NCBI GenBank assembly: GCA_009192285.1
Contig: WBVU01000003.1
Location: 5,053,973 to 5,117,972, forward strand
DNA: 64,000 nt
Source: Morchella semilibera
Lineage: Eukaryota; Ascomycota; Pezizomycetes; Pezizales; Morchellaceae
Direction of reading: 5' to 3'
Shown: positions 1 through 11,579 of the stretch, one piece after another
Position numbering within the stretch: the stretch's first letter is position 1
How the letters are laid out: each line of letters opens with the position of its first letter
The notes under the pieces: generated by a model
What the model saw: only the letters and a program-made list of their open reading frames with translations
What the model was told of the DNA's origin: nothing
The model's database searches: none
Translations under genes and position numbers: made by a program

Positions 1-1085
1 TCGCCGGGCGAGGACCAGATCATGCTCGAGGACGAGAGCGGCCGGTTGCGCCTCACGGGCGGCATCCTCATGACGCACAACCTCGTCACGGGTTGTGTCA
101 TCGCCGTCATGGGTAGTGAGACCGCGGGCGGAGACTTTGAGGTGCTCGACCTCATCATCCCGGACCTCCCGCCGCCGCCGCCACCCCCGCCGTCACCCCC
201 GGCAAGGGGTAAAGTTGTGCTGTGCAGCGGGCTTGCGTTCCGCGGCGGCCGCAGGGAGACATATGCGACGGACCTGCTGCAGGAGTGGCTCCTCGGCGAA
301 CTGGGCGACACGGCAGAGCAGGACAGCGCCGCGGGGATCACGCGGCTAGTGCTAGCGGGGAACTCACTTGGTGCGCCGCTGGCGGCGGTGGCGCCCGTCG
401 CCACGGCGGAAGGGGGGGAGGAGCGCGAGGCCAAGAAGAAGTACGGGTACGATGCGTCGACGTACGACGCGTCGCCTGCGCGTGCGCTGGACTCGTTCCT
501 GGCGCAGCTGCTGCCGTCGCTGCATGTCACGGTCATGCCCGGCGCCACGGACCCGGCGAATGTGTCGGTGCCGCAGCAGCCGCTGCATCCCGCTATCTTT
601 ACGGCGGCAAAGGCCTACGGCGGGAGCACGCTCGAGAGGGCCACGAATCCGTGGGGGGCTGTGGTGGGCGGCGTGGCGTTCCTCGGTACCGCTGGGCAGA
701 ACTTGGAGGATGTGTATAGGTATGTTGAGGGGGATGACCGGTTGGCTATGGCCGAGAGGCTGCTGAGGTGGAGGCTGCTGGCGCCGACCGCCCCGGATAC
801 GTTGTGTATGTGTTTCCCCCTCCCCCGGTTGGTGAGATGGCGGTGCTGATTGACTGTGTAGGGTCGTACCCGTTCAAGGACCAGGACCGATTCGTGATCG
901 AGGAGTGTCCGCAGGTCTTTTTCGCCGGCAACCAGGACCGGTTCGAGACGAAGCTGGTGGAGGGCGTCGACGGGCAGAGGTGCAGGATCGTGCTGGTGCC
1001 CAGATTCGCGGAGACTGGAGAGGTCGTGGTCGTGGACCTGGAGACGCTGGAGGCCGAGCTGGTCAAGTTCCAGCTCAGGGAGTAG
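1..1085 (+). CDS. POLD2: DNA polymerase delta subunit 2 (small B subunit), 5' end outside window
   Basis: Exons are <1..805 and 862..1085; the intron 806-861 has a GTATGT donor and TAG acceptor. The reading frame enters at base 1 with EDQIMLEDESGRLRL, a conserved POLD2/Cdc1/Pol31 stretch, so the gene starts upstream of the window. The subunit is a non-catalytic phosphoesterase-fold protein that links the catalytic chain of Pol delta to its other subunits. Visible landmarks are LVLAGNSLG, the inactivated phosphoesterase region PGATDPANVSVPQQPLHP, and the tail PDTLWSYPFKDQDRFVIEECP followed by FFAGNQ. The first two residues of that tail form only after splicing, which supports the intron. A proline run near residue 50 of the visible part is longer than usual. 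No frame breaks are seen. Identification is firm; the missing N-terminus cannot be judged. Confidence 0.93.
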
Positions 1086-2037
1086 TGGTAGGGTAGGTAG
1101 GTACGTACTATAGGGCTAACTATAAACAAAAAAAAAATATACTATTAATTGGAGTTTGGGTTTTTTTTTTTTTTTTTAGAGGAGATTGTTTTTGTTTTTT
1201 GTCTTTCTTTATTTTTTTTTCTTTATGGAAGGCGTGGGCTGCTGGGTGGTGCATGGGTGGGGGGGGGGGGTCACGAATATGAATGCGGAATAGATATATA
1301 CTGTAGTGTTAGTCAAGTAGTTATAGACAAGAAGCATGCATGCGCCATGTTAATATACGTTTGAATGCAGGTACCTGGGGGGGAATCCCGTGGGAGCTCA
1401 ACCTCTACATGTAGCTTCTGGGGAAGAGCCAGGGTGTTGGTTGGTAGTTTTCAGACTGGAGGGCGCTGCATATAGATGATGGAGGGTGATATGATGGCTG
1501 GGTGTCGGTGTATTATGTTGTGTATACATGCAGTGTACCCGGTGCATTGCTTGGGGTGTATGTAATGGGGACTGACGGTAGTGGGATACCAGGGTCATGT
1601 ACTCTAGAGTTTCACCCTCACGGTGCGAGCGAGTGATGGCCTGTGATGGTGGTGTTAGATATGCACGTGTTTCTAAAAATAGACTAGTATTGACGAGGGT
1701 TGCAAATTGCGATTGTTTTATTGGTTTGCGGTCTGTACTTGGATAGATGAGGATGAGAGATCTGCTCTACGGAGACGGTGATGGTGATGGAGACATCGAT
1801 TGATTGATTGATTGATCTGCAATTAACTGTCTATGGCTCTTGTCTCGTCCAGAGCCGATCGCCACAGTCCGCAACGGTTAGCCACGATCGATAAGGCATC
1901 ATCAGCTTAATTGACCACATTCACCACTCACCATCCATCACCCGCAACCGAGCATCGTCATCTCACCACCACCACCACCACCAAACAATCATCATCATCA
2001 TCATTACAGCTGCCTCAATTGCATACATACATACACA
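1086..2037. other. Intergenic, low complexity
   Basis: No gene is recognised. The stretch holds T-runs just after the POLD2 stop, a G-run near 1260, a GATT microsatellite at 1796-1815, one TACATGTA copy near 1406, one reverse-oriented copy of the ATCACTCGG-type motif (1629-1649), and CCA/CAT-rich DNA directly before the ferrochelatase ATG, likely its leader. Confidence 0.6.
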
Positions 2038-3364
<1,327 letters not shown>

Positions 3365-4812
3365 GGGGTGTAGATGGAAAAGCTTGTTGTTTTTTAGTTT
3401 TTAGTTTCTTTTTTTTTAGTTTTTTAGTAATAAATGGGCTTGATTATGCGGGCTTTGGGTCTGGTCGGTCTATGGCTATGGTATGGTGGTGTTTTCGTGG
3501 AATATGGATATAGTAGGCTCTCTCTGGATATAGATCCACCCCCATTACGGGCACACACACACGCTTGTTATTTAGCCAACAGTCGCGGTGCGTCATGGGT
3601 TATCACTCGGTGTCGTTTTGGGGGGGTTAGTTGCATGCAGGTGTCCACGGCAGCCCGTGGCTGGTTGTGTCATTTATCAATGGACGTCTGTCGCCTCGTA
3701 GTTTGGCTTTTGTTTCTATCTTCGGGGCGGGGTTTGGGGTGGTTTGGGGTTGCTACTAGTTGTGGTGGGGACTGACTCTGGGGATCGAGGGTGGGAGTGA
3801 AGTTGGGGGGGGGGGGTGGTTGTCTACATACAGTACTTACACAAGTAGCTACATACTTAACCCCCCGCGCGGATTCTTGGGGCCGTTGGCGAAGTGCAGC
3901 TGTGGTTAGAGCGTTGGGCTGTGATGGACCTTTATACCTACCTACATGTACTTGTACCTACCAGCCATCACATCGGGTCGTTGCCGGGTAGTTTGTTTTT
4001 TGCCCCGCCGTTTCAGGGGGGGGGGTGTCCGTTACCAAGTGGGACGTTGGTTAGGTGGGCTGGGGGCGGTGGTGGGGAGGGGGGGTTAGTATAGTGGGGT
4101 TCTAACCCTTGGTGTGTGTGTGTGTGTGGTGGTGGGCGGGAGGCGAGGGTCTAGTGGTGCTGGTAAGTTGTGTATAGGGCCCTAACCCTAGCCGTGGTGT
4201 GGACATTCTCTCTCTATCATCGGTCGGATACTATAGACCGGTTGGTGGTGGTGTGTGAGTTCAGGTACGTACCCGTGCCTCCTTTGGTGGGTGGCTAGAT
4301 CAAAAGTCTTGTGGATGGGCTTGGCAGCGCGGGGCGGGGCGTTGCCATAGCAGGCTACGGGCTGGATGCGTAAATAAATAAATAAACAATGCGGGACGGG
4401 CCGAGTGATGGGTGGTGAGGATAGGCCTTGCACATACAGGTGGCTTACTGATATCTGTATTTGGGGTAAGCTCTGGGGGGTGATGCATCCGGATGGGAGA
4501 ACAAGGGCAGGCTGGCGTTATGGCCCCGGGTTATCTTTCGGACGAAGTAATGTACGTATATTGACGGATATTGCCAGAGACTCGCTGGCACGTTCTTTGG
4601 TCACCAGAGAAATAGTGTACTTTAAATCACCAACTAACCTGCTTTGTGTTATGTGTTCTTTAACGTCACCTTCTGCTCGAGAACCTTGACAGCACCGCAG
4701 AACCTCTTCTTGAAAGATCCGCTCTTCACTTGTATCATCACCGTCGGTGGGTCTGCTGATAACCTACAGCCTCTTCCATTACTGTGAGCACTACCACTAG
4801 TTTTCAGCCTAC
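3365..4812. other. Intergenic, G/T-rich
   Basis: No gene is recognised. It holds one perfect copy of the ATCACTCGG-type motif (3591-3610), a TACATGTA near 3950, several G-runs, a GT microsatellite near 4113-4127 and an AAATA repeat near 4372. The last ~130 bases, pyrimidine-rich, are likely promoter and leader of the next gene. Confidence 0.55.
3429..3434 (+). terminator. Putative polyadenylation signal of ferrochelatase
   Basis: AATAAA, 65 bp downstream of the stop codon, after a T-rich stretch. Position and sequence fit a 3' end signal. Confidence 0.4.
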
Positions 4813-6644
4813 ATGGACGAGATATCCCATCTAGATGGCCAAAACAGCTTCATGGGCCCCTTCCCCGCTCCCGTATGCGCCCCCGAATTCCCACCGCCCC
4901 TCTTCCGCCAGCCCCCCTCCCCCAACGCAATCCGTAACGCCTTCTCCAGCCCCCCCTTCAGCTGGAACGGGATACCGCTGCGGGTGTTCCGCTCGCCCGC
5001 CAGTCTCTCGGAGTTTGCCAAGTTCGAGGAGCAGGGCGAGTTCCTCGGCCGGGAGCACAAGTACTGGTACAGGATCCTAAAGGCTGCCCTGGAGAGCGAC
5101 CTGCAGGATCTCAAGAGACGCCATGACATCGAGACGAGGCTGCAGCCGTCTCTCCGTGCCATGTTTGAGAGGGAGGAGACGGCACGGTTTCACAAGGAGT
5201 TCATGGAGAAGCTGCACTGGGGGGAGGACAACAGTCCGTTGTTGCTTCGGCCCGCCGAGTTTCTGGATAACGGGTATGGGCAGCAGAGGGGGGACGAGTT
5301 GGCGGAGGGGCCGCAGCCCCTGCGGAACGAGGAGTTTCATGCAATCATTATGGACTTTAAGAAGCAGGGGCTAGATACAGAGTTCCCGAGTATCAGAACC
5401 TTCTTTGGCGGGTATCCGGGGCCAAGTGTGGCCTGGGCGGTGCAAGACTTCTACAGGAGACAGGAGTCCGCGAGGGAGTCTGCGAGGGTTGGGTTAGAGT
5501 TTCAGCAGATGTGGGAGTGGAGCGAGAGGCATTGGAACTTCTTTGAAGCGGCCAGTAAGCTGCGGCAGTGGGTGCAGAGACTAGTTGATAGGCAGAACCG
5601 CCGGCCCACAGGGCTTGTTCAGGAGTACAGCATGAAGGCCCTGAACTGGAGCCCCGCCATTGAGTCTCATAAACGCAGACATCAATGGGCAATTCTGAAG
5701 CGGATCATGCACGTGTACGAGTGCAGAGACGAGAGCTTCCCGGAAGTGAGTGCTCCCGCTGGAAGATCCTTTGACCGGTACTTTGGCAGGTACGGGACAA
5801 AAGAGGGGTGGTACCCTGTTGATAAGGAGCTGGACTCGGAGCATTTCAGCGACAGCCTCATCATGCAACAGATAGACGGTGCTGAGTGCGTGCTGGAAGC
5901 TGGCGGATCACTAGCTGAAGCATGTGCTTGTGTCGTGGATGGATGCATGGAGAGCACTGCACGCCGCAGAAGGGCCAGAAGGCCAGCCTCTCCACCATCG
6001 CGAGAGCTCGTAGAGCCTCCGAGTACGCTCGAAGACGCGGAAGAGACGCTCGTGAAGCTAAGGGTGAGTGCGGAGACGCTGTTCAAGAATCTGGAGTCGA
6101 AAGTAAGGAGTGTCGAGGCCCCTCGTGATACTGCGGAATCCTCTCGCGGGGTCATTGACTCTGCTACTGAGGAACATGGAACTGCAGGGTCTAAAACTGC
6201 AGACTCCAGAACCGTGGATTCTAGGACTATGGACAATGGAACCATAGACGCTAGAACCGCCGGCTCTAGGAGTGTATATTCTAGAACCATAGACGCTAGA
6301 ACCGTATACTCCAGAGCTGCAGACGCTGAGAGTATAGAAGGGCCCCCTGATCCTACAGACGATACCAACGGAGACGCAAGAGTAAACACGGTAGGCTTCC
6401 TGGCAGACTTGAGACTCAGGTTAATTGGACCTGTAAGCATGCCAAGCTCTTGGCCAGGTTCAATGATCGGTATGCTGACTTTTTTTGATATCAGTCCACT
6501 AGGGACGCAGAGAGTGAGCAGCCTGTGGAGGGGTGGCTCACGAGCTGGAGGAACCCTAGAGTAAGTGCTTCTTTCCGTCTTTCTGGGGAGTTCGGGGCTA
6601 ATTTGAGCTTGCAGGCTCAATGGCCCAGTGGTTTGAAGGCATGA
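4813..6644 (+). CDS. Hypothetical protein with C-terminal pentapeptide repeats
   Basis: I do not recognise this family. A long first exon, 4813..6432, is followed by two small exons that I infer from good splice sites: 6495..6560 and 6615..6644 (donors GTAAGC and GTAAGT, acceptors ATCAG and TGCAG, all phase 0). The product would be 571 residues. Without splicing the frame runs to 6564. The first ~350 residues are a mixed, probably globular region rich in aromatic and charged residues (many Trp, Arg, Glu) and with no signal peptide or membrane segment. Around residues 360-420 is an Arg/Glu-rich linker with a predicted-helical LEDAEETLVKLRVSAETLFK stretch. Residues 457-506 are ten five-residue repeats. 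The start is the first ATG of the open frame. Function unknown. Confidence 0.7.
6181..6330 (+). repeat. 15-bp coding tandem repeat (10 pentapeptide units)
   Basis: Ten consecutive units of five codons encode a pattern close to T-x-D-S-R, for example TADSR, TVDSR, TIDAR, TVYSR. Units differ at the DNA level, including synonymous sites, so the array is not freshly duplicated. Confidence 0.85.
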
Positions 6645-7307
6645 TCACCATAATTACGGCTACGAGTTTGCTTGGGGGGGGGGGGGAAGAAAAAATCCAA
6701 AAAAAAAGTAATGATAACGATTGGGTGCGTTGGTTGTTTATTCAATTGGAGTTGGTAACTGGAATTGGGGTTGGTGTGACTTGAACTCTGTGATGTACTC
6801 TTTCTTTCTAGAATTACAAGGCGGCCCTATCCACCCCACGTACAGTCCAGGGCTTCCGTTCTCTCCCTTCCCTTATACTCTCCCTATGTTCCAATTCTGA
6901 TGAAATGAAAACAACAAGAAGGAATCATAACACACACACACACACACACACAAAAGAAAGAAAAACTAATTGAAACAAAACCAATAAATAAATTGAAGCC
7001 ACTGGCCCTGAAGGACCAGACCATGCCCATGATAAAAAAACAACAATAAAAAAAAAACACAATAAACACAATAAAATCCCCCCCGCCAACTCGGGGGGGT
7101 ATAACAAAAAGGAATTTTTTTTTTTTAAAAAAAAAAAAGGGAATCCTTTCGGTCCCAATTGCCACTCACTACATATATAGCCATGCCACATTCCAGCCGC
7201 GCTACTTCAAAGCCGGCGAGAATGCAGGAAATTACATACCGCCACTACCACACGGCCCCCCTCTCTCTCTCCGCATAACCAAAAAAAAAGGAAAGAAAAA
7301 AAAACAC
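6645..7307. other. Intergenic between convergent genes
   Basis: This lies between the 3' ends of the repeat protein and CstF-64. It holds a CA microsatellite (about 6930-6954), mixed A- and T-runs, and no recognisable gene. Cleavage and polyadenylation sites of both genes should lie here. Confidence 0.5.
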
Positions 7308-8313
7308 TTAAAACCCACCCCCGGCCAAGATCTGATGCTTCAGCATCATAATCTGGCTCTGCTGGTCCGCCGGCAGCGCCCCAATCTGCTCCGGCGTCAG
7401 GCTCAACACCTGCTGTATCAATGCCGCCTTCGCCGGGTCCTGCACTCCCGGCTGGGCCTGCGGCGGCGGGGGTGGCGGCGGGGGTACATATCCCTGCGGG
7501 GGTGTAGGCGCGTAGCCAGCGTAGGCCTGAGCGGGGGGCACGGGGACCTGTACGGGGACCTGTACGGGTGTGGCGCTCTGCTGTGGGGGCGGCGGGGCGG
7601 GGGCGGGGGAACGGGCGGTGGCGCCGCAGCGGCCGGGGCACCCGCGTTCTCGATGACCTGCGTGAGGACGCTCGTGTCGACGAGGTTCATGAGCAGGAGG
7701 GCCTGGAAGATTGCGTATGAGAGCTGTGGCGCCTGGCGGAGCAGCTCCATGGCCTTCTGGGGCTCGGTGGCAACGAGCGTCTTCATCTGCGAGAGGATGT
7801 CGAGCAGCTGCGGGGGCGACAGCGCGCTCAGCGTGCGGCTGATGGCGTCCGGGGCGCTGAGGCCCGCGGGCATCTCGACGCCTGGGGGCAGCGGGGGCAG
7901 GGGTGTGGAGCACCCCCCCGGGGGCGGGCCGCCGCCGCCGGACATGGTCATGGACATTGGGTCCATGTCGTCTGGGGCGTTCCCCTCGTGCGAGAAGTCG
8001 ACGCGGAGCTTCCGGCCCATGATCTCGTGGTTGTCGAGGTTTCTGACGGCGCTGGCGGCGGTCTCCTGGTCGCTGTACTCGGCGAAGCCGAAGCCCTTTG
8101 GGCGCCCGGTTTCGCGGTCGTAGACGAGGCGGAAGGATACCACGCGGCCGGCGGAGGAGAAGATTTCCGTGATTTGCTCCTCGGTCAGGCCTGGTGGAAC
8201 TGTTAGGGACGAATTGGAAGGGGGGGGGAGGATGGGAGGGGGGGGAGGGTACCGTAGGGGATGTTGCCGACGAAGACGATCTTGCCGGTTGGGGCGCGGT
8301 CTGGGGGTGGCAT
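7308..8313 (-). CDS. CSTF2: Cleavage stimulation factor 64 kDa subunit (CstF-64/Rna15)
   Basis: Exons in coding order: 8313..8253, 8190..7613 and 7580..7308. The protein binds GU/U-rich RNA downstream of poly(A) sites in the 3'-end processing complex. An N-terminal RRM (about residues 10-88) has RNP2 KIVFVGNIPYG, completed across the first intron, and RNP1 KGFGFAEY. The hinge (about 125-195) is SPPQLLDILSQMKTLV to LLLMNLVD, the CstF-77/symplekin-binding region. A Pro/Gln-rich linker leads to a C-terminal helical domain, PAKAALIQQVLSLTPEQIGALP with LPADQQSQIMML, as in Rna15. The frame changes near 7581-7612. A 32-nt GTTCCC...CACAG segment would join the frames exactly (303 residues), but that is very short for an intron; one base missing from a C-rich run is equally possible (about 314 residues). 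Family assignment is firm. Confidence 0.92.
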
Positions 8314-8995
8314 TGTGGGTGTGTGAGGGAGGATGTAATGAGGTGAGGTGAGTGTCTGTGGAGCGGCTTTAATTATGCGTGGTGGTGGTGGTGGTGAGTT
8401 GACCTTGACGTTAAAGAAGAAGACACAGGACTGAAGAAAGGTTGTTTTGTTCGTCGTTGTTGTTGTGCAGAGTGTGTGTGTGTGTGACTAAGCATCATCA
8501 TCATCATCGTCAGAAGAGCCGCGCGCGCTTAGATCCATAGTATTTATATTTATTTACTGAGGGCTTGTCAATGATAGTATGGCCTGTTAATGGGGTGTGT
8601 GTGTCGCTTTGATTGGATGCCCGGCCCGGACGCGCGGGCACTCGATCGAGCATTGATGTACGTTCTGCTGTGGCTACTTCGTTCCGTCCCATTATTTACG
8701 CACTTGTAAGCACGGGGGTATAAATCCTGAACGATATGTATTTACATAAATGCCATCCTATCATGATCGACGTGAAGAACGTACTGTACAGTGGTAAGCT
8801 TAAAGCGCACCACAGACCACTCTACAAATCTATGTACCCGCCTTACCCTTACCATAGCTAACCCCCCACCCACCACCAAGTTCATCCCCGGTCCCCCAAC
8901 CCAGAACGACTAAGTAACACCCCCTCCCCTGCCCACCCCATCACCACCCCGCCAGCCCACTAAGACCCCATCCCGGAGCGCATCAACCGGTTGCC
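8314..8995. other. Intergenic upstream of CstF-64 and tRNA-Tyr
   Basis: The CstF-64 leader is GT-rich, with a GGT repeat near 8380-8396 and a GT run near 8472-8487. Nothing else is recognised. Confidence 0.5.
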
Positions 8996-9078
8996 CCCTC
9001 TGTGGTGTAGTTGGTATCACACCCGGCTGTAATAGCTTGCTTACCGGTTGGTCACCAGTTCGACTCTGGTCGGAGGGA
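8996..9078 (+). tRNA. tRNA-Tyr (anticodon GUA) with a 10-nt intron
   Basis: The sequence folds as a cloverleaf. The acceptor stem pairs CCCTCTG (8996-9002) with CGGAGGG (9071-9077), discriminator A9078; the C1:G72 pair is typical of eukaryotic tRNA-Tyr. The D-stem is GTG/CAC, the anticodon loop is CTGTAAA once spliced (anticodon GTA at 9029-9031), and the T-arm is ACCAG-TTCGACT-CTGGT. The 10 nt at 9033-9042 sit one base after the anticodon, the canonical position of nuclear tRNA introns; tRNA-Tyr is almost always intron-bearing in fungi. Pair 27-43 is a mismatch. A short T-run 100 bp downstream could serve Pol III termination, but no T-run follows immediately. Confidence 0.9.
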
Positions 9079-9900
9079 GTTGCGTTGCGTTACCCTTTTG
9101 CTGCTTGCTTGCTTGCTACCTTACTTACCCCTTCGCCCCCCCTCCGATGCCGAGATTTTTTCATGTCATGGTCCCCCTTTTTTTTTTGTGTATGGTAATC
9201 TACAAGGTAGATTGAGGATAGATTGAGGAAATATTCGTAAACAGGGGGGGTAATTACGAAACCCCCCCCCCCCCACACCCCACACACACACAACCGACCA
9301 TTGATTCATTGACCCACTCAAACCAAACCGCGAATAACCCAACCCAAACCCAAGCCCAAACCCAAGCCCAAACCCAACCAGACAGCCAGACACAAGCATC
9401 AGAAAAAGGTAAAGGAGGAGGAGGGGGGGGGGGAAGCAATCCCATGATTACAGAGAAAGGTGGAAAAAGGAAGGAAAGAAAGAAAACCCGCAAAGAGTGC
9501 CATCTACAAATACAAGTTAAAACAGTTAAAACACAGTAGCCTTTAAAAGACAAAAAGTCTACGTTCCCCCCCCCCCCCCTTCTCCCCATAATGAACGACA
9601 TGTGAATGAACAAACATAAAAAGGAACGCCCGCGGCCGAGGTTGAAAAAAAAAATAGCAAACTACAATGAAGAGTAAGTAACATATAACAAAAAAGAAAT
9701 GATTTCCAAATGACACACAAGCAGATAGCCGTCCCAACGTTATGTAGTTAACGTAACCCCCTACATAACTCCCTAACAAATGAAGCGAGATAAAGATTAT
9801 CATATCGTTATCGTGAACCGAGACGGGAAAAGAAAAGGAAAAGAGAGAAAAAGCGAAGGAAGGAAAGGAACAGAGAAAGAAATGCCACGCATTTGCAATC
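9079..9900. other. Intergenic with C-rich telomere-like tract
   Basis: No gene is seen. At about 9338-9378 the + strand reads as imperfect CCCAAA/CCCAAG hexamers, so the - strand is TTTGGG/CTTGGG-like. There are also C-runs near 9260 and 9568 and A-rich DNA before the end of the NSE4 gene. Confidence 0.55.
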
Positions 9901-11579
9901 CTACGAATACCAGCCGGTGGCGCTCGTCAGCGCTTGCTCCTGCTCCCGCGTGGGTATCATGCTCTCCGTGATATTGAAGACACGCTTCATCTCCTGCCAC
10001 TCCCACATTGTCATTGAGAAGATGACCTGGTTGCGCGTAATGTCCAGTTCCTTGTGGTCCTCCTGTGTGGCGGGGTCCGTGCAGTCTACAATGTGTCAGC
10101 GATATTTCCCTTGCCATAATCCGGGAAGTGGCGGAGTGGCATACGGATTACAGGCAGCTCAGTCTCATCGTCGTACGTAATGGCGATAAACCCATCTTTG
10201 ACCAAGAACGACATTATAGAATATATTCTCGATTGTCTGCCCAAACGAGTCCGGGTTGATGACAAACTTGAACAGACTCAGCCCCTTCTTCCCGTACTCC
10301 GAGTTACGCCGGAACGAGTCCTGCAGCCCCAGATAGATCTTCTGCACGAGGGCGCTCATGGCACTGGAACCCGACTCGCCCTTATCGTTGGGGTTCTGCG
10401 TGACCTCGACGGGCCGCACCAGGTTTGCCCTGTCCCGCCGCAGCCCTGCCGCCGTGCCTTCATGATCCGGATCTTCTTCGTGACCGATAAGGGCCCCAGC
10501 AGGAAGTCAGTGGTTGCCGGCCGCTTGTTGCCCTTGAACGCCGCCATGCGCCCAAGGTATGCCCAGTCCATGGCGTCGTCGGCGGCACCGCCGCCACCGT
10601 CATTATCTTCGTCGTCATTGTTGGGGGGCCGGCGCGGGCCGCTGTTGCTCCGCATGAAGGTGATGCATTGGCCGACAAACTCGTCGACATCGATCATTAG
10701 CGCCGGCATTGCCGTAGGTGAGGTTGGTGGCCTTTTTGAGGGCCAGGTCGGTGGCTTGGACAAGGATGCGGGAGTCAATTGTGGCATCGGATGTTGCTTG
10801 ACTTTTTTGAAGAGCTCCTCGGCTTCTTGGAATGTTCGGAGGATACCGTCGTTGTGTGGTTGCAGGTATTCGTTCTTATTGTCTGTGGTGGCGGTGGGGA
10901 AGGGGGAAGAGGAGAAATGTTCAGCCTTGCTCGGGGTTACAGCCAATTACAAGCAGTCATAATCCCACGGCCTGCGCATTGCAACAAACTGCTAGGGAAA
11001 AATGATGGAGGGATTGTAGTAGTTACCGTTGAGTTTTCTCCATAGCTCCCGGTACTGCATCCGCATCTGCCTACGCTCCTCGGGGTCCTGATCGGGGTCG
11101 TACATTTCTGTGTCTTCCTCCTCAACTTCCTCCTCCTCCTCCTCCTCCTCCTCCTCTCCATCTTCTTCCCCGCCCTCCTCCTCCTCTTCGTTATCATCGT
11201 CCTGGTCCAAATCAGGGTCAAGGATCTCGTTCTGGCTCGCATCAATCTCCGCTAACCTGTTACTGCCCCGGTCCACCTCCTTCCCCTTCCCCTTTGAGCG
11301 GGCGGAGGAGTTGCTGGTGTTGTTGTTGCTGCTGTTGCCGCTATTGGCGCCTTTAGACCTCTTAGCGCTGCTGGAGGAGGCAGCGGCTGCGTTCTCTTTA
11401 TCTGACGACGGGGAGGTGAGGGCTGAGGAGGAGGATGCATTGTTGGTAGCTGCAGCTGATGCTGCTGTTCGGGATACGCGTGACGTACGTGAAGCGTTGT
11501 TATTGTTGTATGATGAATCGTCCTCATCGCTGCTCGAGGAGGAGGAGGGGTCCTCTTGGATACGGACCGTGCGGGCCAT
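9901..11579 (-). CDS. NSE4: Smc5/6 complex kleisin subunit Nse4 (frame breaks in exon 2)
   Basis: Exons in coding order: 11579..11027, 10882..10145 and 10085..9901. Nse4 is the kleisin that bridges the heads of Smc5 and Smc6 in DNA repair. Residues 1-160 are Ser/Asn-rich then strongly acidic. Family regions follow: RRQMRMQYRELWRKLN, DSRILVQATDLALKKATNLT, IDVDEFVGQCITFM, MDWAYLGRMAAF, LLGPLSV, and in exon 3 the C-terminal winged-helix part NQVIFSMTMWEWQEMKRVFN with ESMIP. These lie in different frames of exon 2. Four one-base shifts explain it: a loss at the T-run 10803-10808, a gain near 10698, a loss near 10455-10475, and a gain near 10214. They cancel, giving 491 codons. Either the assembly has errors or the gene is a young pseudogene. 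Both introns have normal sites. Confidence 0.85.

Noticed and set aside
3890-3960. tRNA-like phrase GTGGTTAGAGCGTTGGGCTG
   Set aside because: It resembles a D arm and start of an anticodon arm, but no T-arm, B box or acceptor stem follows.
5682-6620. 312-codon frame on the - strand
   Set aside because: It mirrors the pentapeptide-repeat gene, has no recognisable domain and is explained by the 15-bp repeat on the + strand.
9033-9042. Treating the 10 bases after the tRNA-Tyr anticodon as a decay insertion
   Set aside because: Their position is exactly that of canonical nuclear tRNA introns and the exon parts fold fully.
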